Program-made: the position numbers and the translations under genes
Shown here: positions 29,201 to 42,400 of the stretch, in pieces
Layout: each line of letters opens with the position of its first letter
Numbering within the stretch: the stretch's first letter is position 1
Notes under the pieces: model-generated
Seen by the model: the letters and a program-made list of their open reading frames with translations, nothing else
What the model was told of the DNA's origin: nothing
Database searches by the model: none
Assembly: GCA_958298945.1 (NCBI GenBank)
Contig: OY282608.1
Location: 23,103,933 to 23,167,932 of the forward strand
Length of the DNA: 64,000 bases
Source: Atherix ibis
Lineage: Eukaryota > Arthropoda > Insecta > Diptera > Athericidae
Direction: 5' to 3'

Positions 29201-32200
29201 TCAAGCCAACAAGCCAACAAACCAACAAACCAACAAAGCAACAAACCAACAAACCAACTAACCAACAAACCAACAAGCCAACAAGCCAACAAACCAACAA
29301 ACTAACAAACCAACAAACGAACTAACCAACAAACCAACAAGCCAACAAGCCAACAAACCAACAAACCAACAAGCCAACAAGCCAACAAACCAACAAACCA
29401 ACAAGCCAACAAACCAACAAACAAATAAACCAACAAACCAACACACCAACAAGCCGACAAACCAACAAACCAACAAACCAACAAGCCAACAAGCCAACAA
29501 ACCAACAAACCAACAAACCAACAAGCCAACAAACCAACAAACCAACAAACCAACAAGGCAACAAACCAATAAACCAACAAACCAACAAACCAAGTAACCA
29601 ACAAACCAAAAAACCATCAAACGAACAAAGCAACAAACTAACAAGCCAACAAGTCCACAAACCAACAAACCAAGTAATTAAAAAGCCAACAATCTAACAA
29701 ACCAACAATCCAACAAACCAACAAGCCAACAAGCCAACAAACCAACAAACCAACAAAGCCACAAACCAAAAAACCAACAAACCAAAAAACCAACAAACCA
29801 ACAAACCAACAAAGCAACAAACCAAAAAACCAACAAACCAAAAAACCAACAAACCAACAAACCAACAAGCCAACAAACCAACAAACCAACAAACCAAAAA
29901 ACCAAAAAGCCAACAAACTAACAAACCAACAAGCCAACAAACCGACAAGCCAACAAGCCAACAAACCAACAAACCAACAAAGCAACAAACCAACAAAACA
30001 ACAAACCAACAAACCAACAAACCAACAAACCAACAAGCCAACAAGCCAACAAACCAACAAACTAACAAACCAACAAACGAACTAACCAACAAACCAACAA
30101 GCCAACAATCCTACAAACCAACAAACCAACAAACCAACAAACCATGTAACCAAAAAGCCAACAAACTAACAAACCAACAAGCCAACAAACCATCAAGTCA
30201 ACAAGCCAACAAACCAACAAACCAACAAAGCAACAAACCAACAAACCAACAAACCAACAAACCAACAAGCCAACAAGCCAACAAACCAACAAACTAACAA
30301 ACCAACAAACGAACTAACCAACAAACCAACAAGCCAACAAGCCAACAAACCAACAAACCAACAAGCCAACAAGCCAACAAACCAACAAACCAACAAGCCA
30401 ACAAACCAACAAACAAATAAACCAACAAACCAACAAACCAACAAGCCGACAAGCCAACAAACCAACAAACCAACAAACCAACAAGCCAACAAACCAACAA
30501 ACCAACAAACCAACAAACCAACAAACCAACAAACCAACAAACCAACAAACCAACAAACCAACAAGCCAACAAGCCAACAAACCAACAAACCAACAAACCA
30601 ACAAGCCAACAAACCAACAAACCAACAAACCAACAAGCCAACAAACCAACAAGCCAACAAACCAACAAACCAACAAACCAAGTAACCAACAAACCAAAAA
30701 ACCATCAAACGAACAAAGCAACAAACCAACAAGCCAACAAGTCCACAAACCAACAAACCAACAAACCAACAAGCCAACAAACCAACAAAGCAACAAGCCA
30801 ACAAACCAACAAGCCAACAAACCAATAAGCCACCAAACCAACAAACCAACAAGCCAACAAACCAACAAACCAACAAAGCAACAAGCCAACAAACCAACAA
30901 GCCAACAAACCAACAAACCAACAAACCAAGTAACCAAAAAGCCATCAAACTAAGAAACCAACAAACCAACAAACCAACAAAGCAACAAACCAACAATCCA
31001 ACAAACCAACAATCCAAAAAACCAACAAACCAACAAACCAATAAGCCAACAAGCCAACAAACCAACAAACCAACAAGCCAACAAACCAACAAACAAATAA
31101 ACCAACAAACCAACAAACCAACAAGCCGACAAGCCAACAAACCAACAAACCAACAAACCAACAAGCCAACAAACCAACAAACCAACAAACCAACAAACCA
31201 ACAAACCAACAAACCAACAAACCAACAAACCAACAAACCAACAAGCCAACAAGCCAACAAACCAACAAACCAACAAACCAACAAGCCAACAAACCAACAA
31301 ACCAACAAACCAACATGCCAACAAGCCAACAAACCAACAAAGCAACAAGCCAACAAACCATGTAACCAAAAAGCCAATAAGCCACCAAACCAACAAACCA
31401 ACAAGCCAACAAACCAACAAGCCAACAAGCCAACAAACCAACAAACCAACAAAGCAACAAACCAAAAAACCAACAAACCAAAAAACCGACAAACCAACAA
31501 ACCAACAAAGCAACAAACCAAAAAACCAACAAACCAAAAAACCAACAAACCAACAAACCAACAAGCCAACAAACCAACAAACCAACAAACCAAAAAACCA
31601 AAAAGGCAACAAACTAACAAACCAACAAGCCAACAAACCGACAAGCCAACAAGCCAACAAACCAACAAACCAATAAAGCAACAAACCAACAAAACAACAA
31701 ACCAACAAACCAACAAACCAACAAACCAACAAGCCAACAAGCCAACAAACCAACAAACTAACAAACCAACAAACGAACTAACCAACAAACCAACAAGCCA
31801 ACAATCCTACAAACCAACAAACCAACAAACCAACAAACCATGTAACCAAAAAGCCAACAAACTAACAAACCAACAAACCATCAAGTCAACAAGCCAACAA
31901 ACCAACAAACCAACAAAGCAACAAACCAACAAACCAACAAACCAACAAACCAACAAGCCAACAAGCCAACAAACCAACAAACTAACAAACCAACAAACGA
32001 ACTAACCAACAAACCAACAAGCCAACAAGCCAACAAACCAACAAACCAACAAGCCAACAAGCCAACAAACCAACAAACCAACAAGCCAACAAACCAACAA
32101 ACAAATAAACCAACAAACCAACAAACCAACAAGCCGACAAGCCAACAAACCAACAAACCAACAAACCAACAAGCCAACAAACCAACAAACCAACAAACCA

Positions 32201-34900
32201 ACAAACCAACAAACCAACAAACCAACAAACCAACAAACCAACAAACCAACAAACCAACAAGCCAACAAGCCAACAAACCAACAAACTAACAAACCAACAA
32301 GGCAACAAACCAACAAACCAACAAACCAACAAACCAAGAAACCAACAAACCTAAAAACCATCAAACGAACAAAGCAACAAACCAACAAGCCAACAAGTCC
32401 ACAAACCAACAAACTAAGTAACCAAAAAGCCAACAATCTAACAAACCAACAAGCCAACAAACCAACAAGCCAACAAGCCAACAAACCAACAAACCAACAA
32501 AGCAACAAACCAAAAAACCAACAAACCAAAAAACCAACAAACCAACAAACCAACAAGCCAACAAACCAACAAACCAACAAACCAAAAAACCAAAAAGCCA
32601 ACAAACTAACAAACCAACAAGCCAACAAACCGACAAGCCAACAAGCCAACAAACCAACAAACCAACAAAGCAACAAACCAACAAAACAACAAACCAACAA
32701 ACCAACAAACCAACAAACCAACAAGCCAACAAGCCAACAAACCAACAAACTAACAAACCAACAAACGAACTAACCAACAAACCAACAAGCCAACAATCCT
32801 ACAAACCTACAAACCAACAAACCAACAAACCATGTAACAAAAAAGCCAACAAACTAACAAACCAACAAGCCAACAAACCATCAAGTCAACAAGCCAACAA
32901 ACCAACAAACCAACAAAGCAACAAACCAACAAACCAACAAACCAACAAACCAACAAGCCAACAAGCCAACAAACCAACAAACTAACAAACCAACAAACGA
33001 ACTAACCAACAAACCAACAAGCCAACAAGCCAACAAACCAACAAACCAACAAGCCAACAAGCCAACAAACCAACAAACCAACAAGCCAACAAACCAACAA
33101 ACAAATAAACCAACAAACCAACAAACCAACAAGCCGACAAGCCAACAAACCAACAAACCAACAAACCAACAAGCCAACAAACCAACAAACCAACAAACCA
33201 ACAAACCAACAAACCAACAAACCAACAAACCAACAAACCAACAAACCAACAAGCCAACAAGCCAACAAACCAACAAACCAACAAACCAACAAGCCAACAA
33301 ACCAACAAACCAACAAACCAACAAGCCAACAAACCAACAAGCCAACAAACCAACAAACCAACAAACCAAGTAACCAACAAACCAAAAAACCATCAAACGA
33401 ACAAAGCAACAAACCAACAAGCCAACAAGTCCACAAACCAACAAACCAACAAACCAACAAACCAACAAGCCAACAAACCAACAAACCAACAAACCAACAA
33501 GGCAACAAACCAACAAACCAACAAACCAACAAACCAACAAACCAAGTAACCAACAAACCAAAAAACCATCAAACGAACAAAGCAACAAACCAACAAGCCA
33601 ACAAGTCCACAAACCAACAAACCAAGTAACCAAAAAGCCAACAATCTAACAAACCAACAAGCCAACAAACCAACAAGCCAACAAGCCAACAAACCAACAA
33701 ACCAACAAAGCAACAAACCAAAAAACCAACAAACCAAAAAACCAACAAACCAACAAACCAACAAAGCAACAAACCAAAAAACCAACAAACCAAAAAACCA
33801 ACAAACCAACAAACCAACAAGCCAACAAACCAACAAACCAACAAACCAAAAAACCAAAAAGCCAACAAACTAACAAACCAACAAGCCAACAAACCGACAA
33901 GCCAACAAGCCAACAAACCAACAAACCAACAAAGCAACAAACCAACAAAACAACAAACCAACAAACCAACAAACCAATAAACCAACAAGCCAACAAGCCA
34001 ATAAACCAACAAACTAACAAACCAACAAACGAACTAACCAACAAACCAACAAGCCAACAATCCTACAAACCAACAAACCAACAAACCAACAAACCATGTA
34101 ACCAAAAAGCCAACAAACTAACAAACCAACAAGCCAACAAACCATCAAGCCAACAAGCCAACATACCAACAAACCAACAAAGCAACAAACCAACAAACCA
34201 ACAAACCAACAAACCAACAAGCCAACAAGCCAACAAACCAACAAACTAACAAACCAACAAACGAACTAACCAACAAACCAACAAGCCAACAAGCCAACAA
34301 ACCAACAAACCAACAAGCCAACAAGCCAACAAACCAACAAACCAACAAGCCAACAAACCAACAAACAAATAAACCAACAAACCAACAAACCAACAAGCCG
34401 ACAAGCCAACAAACCAACAAACCAACAAACCAACAAGCCAACAAACCAACAAACCAACAAACCAACAAACCAACAAACCAACAAACCAACAAACCAACAA
34501 ACCAACAAACCAACAAGCCAACAAGCCAACAAACCAACAAACCAACAAACCAACCAGCCAACAAACCAACAAACCAACAAACCAACAAGCCAACAAACCA
34601 ACAAGCCAACAAACCAACAAACCAACAAACCAAGTAACCAACAAACCAAAAAACCATCAAACGAACAAAGCAACAAACCAACAAGCCAACAAGTCCACAA
34701 ACCAACAAACCAAGTAACCAAAAAGCCAACAATCTAACAAACCAACAAGCCAACAAACCAACAAGCCAACAAGCCAACAAACCAACAAACCAACAAAGCA
34801 ACAAACCAAAAAACCAACAAACCAAAAAACCAACAAACCAACAAACCAACAAAGCAACAAACCAAAAAACCAACAAACCAAAAAACCAACAAACCAACAA
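26236..34900. repeat. Domain with AGTCCACAAACC and CCATGTAA variants
   Basis: This domain is octamer repeat with its own variant vocabulary. The rare combination AGTCCACAAACC appears repeatedly from about 26.8 kb (for example near 26,988, 27,203, 27,923, 29,650, 30,739, 32,395, 33,428, 33,602 and 34,690), and I did not find it in the first 26 kb. CCATGTAA occurs often. A segment at 30,294-30,692 recurs at 32,982-33,380 (offset 2,688 bp) and 34,246-34,644 (a further 1,264 bp). All these spacings are multiples of 8. Confidence 0.8.
33390..34720. repeat. Higher-order repeat copy, partner at 35,797-37,127
   Basis: The stretch recurs at an offset of 2,407 bp, which is 301 units minus 1; the missing base is the 7-bp unit at 35,094-35,100. 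The copies share the order of AGTCCACA, CCAAAAAA, CCATGTAA and CGAACTAA variants. The boundaries are approximate. Confidence 0.7.
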
Positions 34901-35560
34901 ACCATCAAACGAACAAAGCAACAAGCCAACAAGCCAACAAAACAACAAACCAACAAGCCAACAAACCAACAAACCAACAAGCCAACAAGCCAACAAACCA
35001 ACAAACCAACAAACCAACAAGCCAACAAACCAACAAACCAACAAGCCAACAAACCAACAAACCAACAAACCAACAAATCAACAAGCCAACAAGCCACAAG
35101 CCAACAAACCAACAAACCAATAAGCCAACAAACCAACAAACCAACAAACCAACAAACCAACAAACCAACAAACCAACAAACCAACAAACCAACAAACCAA
35201 CAAACCAACAAGCCAACAAACCAGCAAACCAACAAACCAACAAACCAACTAGCCAACAAGCCAACAAATGAACAAACCAACAAGCCAACAAACCAACAAA
35301 CCAACATGCCAACAAACCAACAAACTAAGTAACCAACAAGCCAACAAACTAACAAACCAACAAGCCAACAAGCCAACAAACCAACAAACCAACAAACCAA
35401 CGAACCAACAAGGCAACAAACCAACAAGCCAACAAACCAACAAACCAAAAAACCAACAAGCCAACAAACCATCAAGCCAACAAGCCAACAAACCAACAAA
35501 CCAACAAAGCAACAAATCAACAAACCAACAAACCAACAAACCAACAAGCCAACAAGCCAA
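34900..35560. repeat. Four-copy block, copy 1, with 7-bp unit at 35,094
   Basis: The block begins with CCATCAAA, CGAACAAA, GCAACAAG near 34,903 and includes the 7-bp unit CCACAAG at 35,094-35,100. Related blocks start near 37,341, 41,588 and 45,763. The first and last of the four keep an offset of 10,860 bp over at least 400 bp. Confidence 0.75.
35094..35100. other. Register-shifting 7-bp unit CCACAAG
   Basis: This unit shifts register by -1. It is the first break in register after 4,149. Matching units lie at 37,548-37,554, 41,788-41,794 and 45,954-45,960, each preceded by a TCAACAAG unit. Confidence 0.88.
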
Positions 35561-35796
35561 CAAACCAACAAACTAACAAACCAACAAACGAACTAACCAA
35601 CAAACCAACAAGCCAACAAGCCAACAAACCAACAAACCAACAAGCCAACAAGCCAACAAACCAACAAACCAACAAGCCAACAAACCAACAAACAAATAAA
35701 CCAACAAACCAACAAACCAACAAGCCGACAAGCCAACAAACCAACAAACCAACAAACCAACAAGCCAACAAACCAACAAACCAACAAACCAACAAA

Positions 35797-37127
35797 CCAA
35801 CAAACCAACATACCAACAAACCAACAAACCAACAAACCAACAAGCCAACAAGCCAACAAACCAACAAACCAACAAACCAACAAGCCAACAAACCAACAAA
35901 CCAACAAACCAACAAGCCAACAAACCAACAAACCAACAAACCAACAAACCAAGTAACCAACAAACCAAAAAACCATCAAACGAACAAAGCAACAAACCAA
36001 CAAGCACACAAGTCCACAAACCAACAAACCAAGTAACCAAAAAGCCAACAATCTAACAAACCAACAAGCCAACAAACCAACAAGCCAACAAGCCAACAAA
36101 CCAACAAACCAACAAAGCAACAAACCAAAAAACCAACAAACCAAAAAACCAACAAACCAACAAACCAACAAAGCAACAAACCAAAAAACCAACAAACCAA
36201 AAAACCAACAAACCAACAAACCAACAAGCCAACAAACCAACAAACCAACAAACCAAAAAACCAAAAAGCCAACAAACTAACAAACCAACAAGCCAACAAA
36301 CCGACAAGCCAACAAGCCAACAAACCAACAAACCAACAAAGCAACAAACCAACAAAACAACAAACCAACAAACCAACAAACCAACAAACCAACAAGCCAA
36401 CAAGCCAACAAACCAACAAACTAACAAACCAACAAACGAACTAACCAACAAACCAACAAGCCAACAATCCTACAAACCAACAAACCAACAAACCAACAAA
36501 CCATGTAACCAAAAAGCCAACAAACTAACAAACCAACAAGCCAACAAACCATCAAGCCAACAAGCCAACAAACCAACAAACCAACAAAGCAACAAACCAA
36601 CAAACCAACAAACCAACAAACCAACAAGCCAACAAGCCAACAAACCAACAAACTAACAAACCAACAAACGAACTAACCAACAAACCAACAAGCCAACAAG
36701 CCAACAAACCAACAAACCAACAAGCCAACAAGCCAACAAACCAACAAACCAACAAGCCAACAAACCAACAAACAAATAAACCAACAAACCAACAAACCAA
36801 CAAGCCGACAAGCCAACAAACCAACAAACCAACAAACCTACAAGCCAACAAACCAACAAACCAACAAACCAATAAACCAACAAACCAACAAACCAACAAA
36901 CCAACAAACCAACAAACCAACAAGCCAACAAGCCAACAAACCAACAAACCAACAAACCAACAAGCCAACAAACCAACAAACCAACAAACCAACAAACCAA
37001 CAAGCCAACAAACCAACAAGCCTACAAGCCAACAAACCAACAAGCCTACAAACCAACAAACCAACAAACCAAGTAACCAACAAACCAAAAAACCATCAAA
37101 CGAACAAAGCAACAAACCAACAAGCCA
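35797..37127. repeat. Higher-order repeat copy, partner at 33,390-34,720
   Basis: This is the second copy of the 2,407-bp-offset duplication. It shows one private substitution in the CCAACAAG series near 36,003 (a CACA step before AGTCCACA), which is absent in the partner near 34,683. The boundaries are approximate. Confidence 0.7.
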
Positions 37128-37260
37128 ACAAGTCCACAAACCAACAAACCAAGTAACCAAAAAGCCAACAATCTAACAAACCAACAAGCCAACAAACCAA
37201 CAAGCCAACAAGCCAACAAACCAACAAACCAACAAAGCAACAAACCAAAAAACCAACAAA

Positions 37261-37267
37261 CCAAAAA
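37261..37267. other. Register-shifting 7-bp unit CCAAAAA
   Basis: This unit shifts register by -1. The same sequence is at 53,362-53,368 and 58,151-58,157; the last two are partners within the 4.8-kb duplication, while this one is independent by context. Confidence 0.85.
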
Positions 37268-37340
37268 CCAACAAACCAACAAACCAACAAAGCAACAAAC
37301 CAAAAAACCAACAAACCAAAAAACCAACAAACCAACAAAC

Positions 37341-38330
37341 CATCAAACGAACAAAGCAACAAGCCAAAAAGCCAACAAAACAACAAACCAACAAGCCAAC
37401 AAACAAACAAACCAACAAGCCAACAAGCCAACAAACCAACAAACCAACAAACCAACAAACCAACAAACCAACAAGCCAACAAACCAACAAACCAACAAGC
37501 CAACAAACCAACAAACCAACAAACCAACAAATCAACAAGCCAACAAGCCACAAGCCAACAAACCAACAAACCAACAAGCCAACAAACCAACAAACCAACA
37601 AACCAACAAACCAACAAACCAACAAACCAACAAACCAACAAACCAACAAACCAACAAACCAACAAGCCAACAAACCAACAAACCAACAAACCAACAAACC
37701 AACAAGCCAACAAGCCAACAAATAAACAAACAAACCAGCCAACAAACCAACAAACCAACATGCCAACAAACCAACAAACTAAGTAACCAACAAGCCAACA
37801 AACTAACAAACCAACAAGCCAACAAGCCAACAAACTAACAAACCAACAAACCAGCGAACCAACAAGGCAACAAACCAACAAGCCAACAAACCAACAAACC
37901 AACAAGCCAACAAGACAACAAACCAACAAACCAACAAACCAACAAACCAACAAGCCAACAAACCAACAAACCAACAATCCAACAAACCAACAAACCAACA
38001 AACCAACAAACCAACAAGCCAACAAACCAACAAACCAACAAACCAACAAACCAACAAACCAACAAGCCAACAAGCCAACAAACCAACAAACCAACAAGCC
38101 AACAAACCAACAAACCAACAAACCAACAAGCCAACAAACCAACAAGCCAACAAGCCAACAAACCAACAAACCAAGTAACCAAAAAGCCAACAAACTAACA
38201 AACCAACAAACCAACAAACCAACAAACCAACAAACCAAGTAACCAACAAGCCAACAAACCAACAAACCAACAAGCCAACAAGCCAACAAACCAACAAACC
38301 AACAAGCCAACAAGCCAATAAACCAACAAA
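37341..38330. repeat. Four-copy block, copy 2, with 7-bp unit at 37,548
   Basis: This copy shares the CCATCAAA, CGAACAAA, GCAACAAG start and the 7-bp unit CCACAAG at 37,548-37,554. It has extra octamers relative to copy 1 between these two marks. The right boundary is uncertain. Confidence 0.65.
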
Positions 38331-41300
38331 CTAACAAACCAACAAACGAACTAACCAACAAACCAACAAACTAAGTAACCAACAAGCCAACAAACCTACA
38401 AACCAACAAGCCAACAAACCAACAAACCAACAAGCCAACAAACCAACAAACCAACAAACTAACAAACCAACAAACCAACAAACCAACAAACCAACAAGCC
38501 AACAAACCAACAAGCAAATAAACCAACAAATCAAAAAACCAACAAACCAACAAACCAACAAGCCAAAAAACCAACAAACCAACAAACCAAGTAACCAACA
38601 AGCCAACAAACTAACAAACCAACAAAGCAACAAGCCAACAAGCCAACAAACCAACAAACCAACAAGCCAACAAGCCAACAAACCAACAAACCAACAAGCC
38701 AACAAACCAACAAACCAACAAACCAACAAACCAACATGCCAACAAACCAAAAAACTAAGTAACCAAAAAGCCAACAAACCAGCAAACCAACAAACCAACA
38801 TGCCAACAAACCAACAAACTAAGTAGCCAACAAAGCAACAAGCCAACAAGCCAACAAACCAACAAACCAACAAGCCAACAAACCAACAAACCAACAAACC
38901 AACAAACCAACAAACCAACATGCCAACAAACCAAAAAACTAAGTAACCAACAAGCCAACAAACTAACAAACCAACAAACCAACATGCCAACAAACCAACA
39001 AACTAAGTAACCAACAAGCCAACAAACCAACAAACCAACAAACCAATAAGCCAACAAACCAACAAGCCAACAAACCAACAAACCAACAAGCCAACAAGCC
39101 AACAAACCAACAAACCAACAAACCAATAAGCCAACAAACCAACAAACCAACAAGCCAACAAACCAACAAACCAACAAACCAACAAACCAACATGCCAACA
39201 AGCCAACAAACCAAAAAAGCAACAAGCCAACAAACCAACAAGCCAACAAACCAACAAACCAACAAACCAAGTAACCAAAAAGCCAACAAACTAAGAAACC
39301 AACAAGCCAACCAGCCAACAAACCAACAAACCAACAAAGCAACAAACCAACAATCCAAAAAACCAACAAACCAACAAGCCAACAAGCCAACAAACCAACA
39401 AACCAACAAGCCAACAACCCAACAAACCAACAAACCAACAAGCCAACAAACCAACAAACCAACCAACCAAGTAACCAAAAAGCCAACAAACTAACAAACC
39501 AACAAGCCAACAAGCCAACAAGCCAACAAACCAACAAGCCAACAAACCAACAAACCAACAAACCAACAAGCCAACAAACCAACAAACCAACCAACCAAGT
39601 AACCAAAAAGCCAACAAACTAACAAACCAACAAGCCAACAAGCCAACAAGCCAACAAACCAACAAACCAACAAGCCAGCAAACCAACAAACCAACAATCC
39701 AACAAACCAACAAACCAACAAACCAACAAAGCAACAAGCCAACAAGCCAACAAACTAACAAACCAACAAGCCAACAAAGCAACAAACCAACAAACCAACA
39801 AACCAACAAACCAACAAACCAACATGCCAACAAACCAAAAAACTAAGTAACCAACAAGCCAACAAACCAGCAAACCAACAAGCCAACAAGCCAACAAACC
39901 AACAAACCAACAAGCCAACAAACCAACAAACCAACAAACCAACAAACCAACAAACCAACAAACCAACATGCCAACAAACCAAAAAACTAAGTAACCAACA
40001 AGCCAACAAACCAACAAACCAACAAACCAACATACCAACAAACCAACAAACTAAGTAACCAACAAGCCAACAAACCAACAAACCAACAAACCGATAAGCC
40101 AACAAACCAAAAAGCCAACAAACCAACAAACCAACAAGCCAACAAGCCAACAAACCAACAAACCAACAAACCAATAAGCCAACAAACCAACAAACCAACA
40201 AGCCAACAAACCAACAAACCAACAAACCAACAAACCAACATGCCAACAAGCCAACAAAGCAACAAGCCAACAAACCAACAAGCCAACAAACCAACAAACC
40301 AAGTAACCAAAAAGCCAACAAACTAAGAAACCAACAAGCCAACCAGCCAACAAACCAACAAACCAACAAAGCAACAAACCAACAATCCAAAAAACCAACA
40401 AACCAACAAACCAACAAGCCAACAAACCAACAAAACAACAAGCCAACAACCCAACAAACCAACAAACCAACAAGCCAACAAACCAACAAACCAACAAACC
40501 AAAAAACCAAAAAGCCAACAAACTAACAATCCAACAAGCCAACAAAACCGACAAGCCAACAAGCCAACAAACCAACAAACCAACAAAGCAACAAACCAAC
40601 AAAACAACAAACCAACAAACCAACAAACCAACAAACCAACAAGCCAACAAGCCAACAAACCAACAAACTAACAAACCAACAAACGAACTAACCAACAAAC
40701 CAACAAGCCAACAATCCTACAAACCAACAAACCAACAAAGCAACAAACCAACAAACCAACAAACCAACAAACCAACAAGCCAACAAGCCAACAAACCAAC
40801 AAACCAACAAGCCAACAAGCCAACAAACCAACAAACCAACAAGCCAACAAACCAACAAACAAATAAACCAACAAACCAACAAACCAACAAGCCGACAAGC
40901 CAACAAACCAACAAACCAACAAACCAACAAACCAACAAACCAACAAACCAACAAGCCAACAAGCCAACAAACCAACAAACTAACAAACCAACAAACGAAC
41001 TAGCCAACAAACCAACAAGCCAACAAGCCAACAAACCAACAAACCAACAAGCCAACAAGCCAACAAACCAACAAACCAACAAGCCAACAAACCAACAAAC
41101 AAATAAACCAACAAACCAACAAACCAACAAGCCGACAAGCCAACAAACCAACAAACCAACAAACCAACAAGCCAACAAACCAACAAACCAACAAACCAAC
41201 AAACCAACAAACCAACAAGCCAACAAGCCAACAAACCAACAAACCAACAAACCAACAAGCCAACAAACCAACAAACCAACAAACCAACAAGCCAACAAAC

Positions 41301-41587
41301 CAACAAGCCAACAAACCAACAAACCAACAAACCAAGTAACCAACAAACCAAAAAACCATCAAACGAACAAAGCAACAAACCAACAAGCCAACAAGTCCAC
41401 AAACCAACAAACCAAGTAACCAAAAATCCAACCAACTAACAAACCAACAAGCCAACAAACCAACAAGCCAACAAGCCAACAAACCAACAAACCAACAAAG
41501 CAACAAACCAAAAAACCAACAAACCAAAAAACCAACAAACCAACAAACCAACAAAGCAACAAACCAAAAAACCAACAAACCAACAAA
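38331..41587. repeat. Octamer segment resembling the 6.5-19 kb family, then the 26-34 kb family
   Basis: From about 38.3 to 40.7 kb the variant order (CCAACATG, CCAAAAAA, CTAAGTAA and CCAGCAAA clusters) is that of the left-hand domain, for example the region starting near 14.4 kb. From about 40.7 kb it returns to the CAAATAAA, CCGACAAG and AGTCCACA vocabulary of the 26-34 kb domain. This suggests that a block of left-type array sits inside right-type array. One 9-bp unit lies at 40,539-40,547. Confidence 0.6.
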
Positions 41588-42400
41588 CCATCAAACGAAC
41601 AAAGCAACAAGCCAACAAGCCAACAAAACAACAAACCAACAAGCCAACAAACCAACAAACCAACAAGCCAACAAGCCAACAAACCAACAAACCAACAAAC
41701 CAACAAGCCAACAAACCAACAAACCAACAAGCCAACAAACCAACAAACCAACAAACCAACAAATCAACAAATCAACAAGCCAACAAGCCACAAGCGAACA
41801 AACCAACAAACCAACAAACCAACAAACCAACAAACCACCAAACCAACAAACCAACAAACCAACAAACCAACAAGCCAACAAACCAACAAACCAACAAACC
41901 AACAAACCAACAAGCCAACAAGCCAACAAACGAACAAACCAACAAGCCAACAAACCAACAAACCAACATGCCAACAAACCAACAAACTAAGTAACCAACA
42001 AGCCAACAAACTAACAAACCAACAAGCCAACAAGCCAACAAACCAACAAACCAACAAACCAACGAACCAACAAGGCAACAAACCAACAAGCCAACAAACC
42101 AACAAACCAACAAGCCAACAAGACAACAAACCAACAATCCAACAAACCAACAAGCCAACAAACCAACAAACCAACAAGCCAACAAACCAACAAACCAACA
42201 AACCAACAAACCAACAAGCCAACAAGCCAACAAACCAACAAACCAACAAACTAACAAACCAACAAACCAACAAGCCAACAAACCAAGAAACCAACAAGCC
42301 AACAAACCAACAAACCAACAAACCAACAAGCCAACAAACCAACAAGCCAACAAGCCAACAAACCAACAAACCAAGTAACCAAAAAGCCAACAAACTAACA
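41588..42400. repeat. Four-copy block, copy 3, with 7-bp unit at 41,788
   Basis: This copy starts with CCATCAAA, CGAACAAA, GCAACAAG near 41,588 and has CCACAAG at 41,788-41,794, directly followed by CGAACAAA, a difference from the other copies. The right boundary is approximate. Confidence 0.65.
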
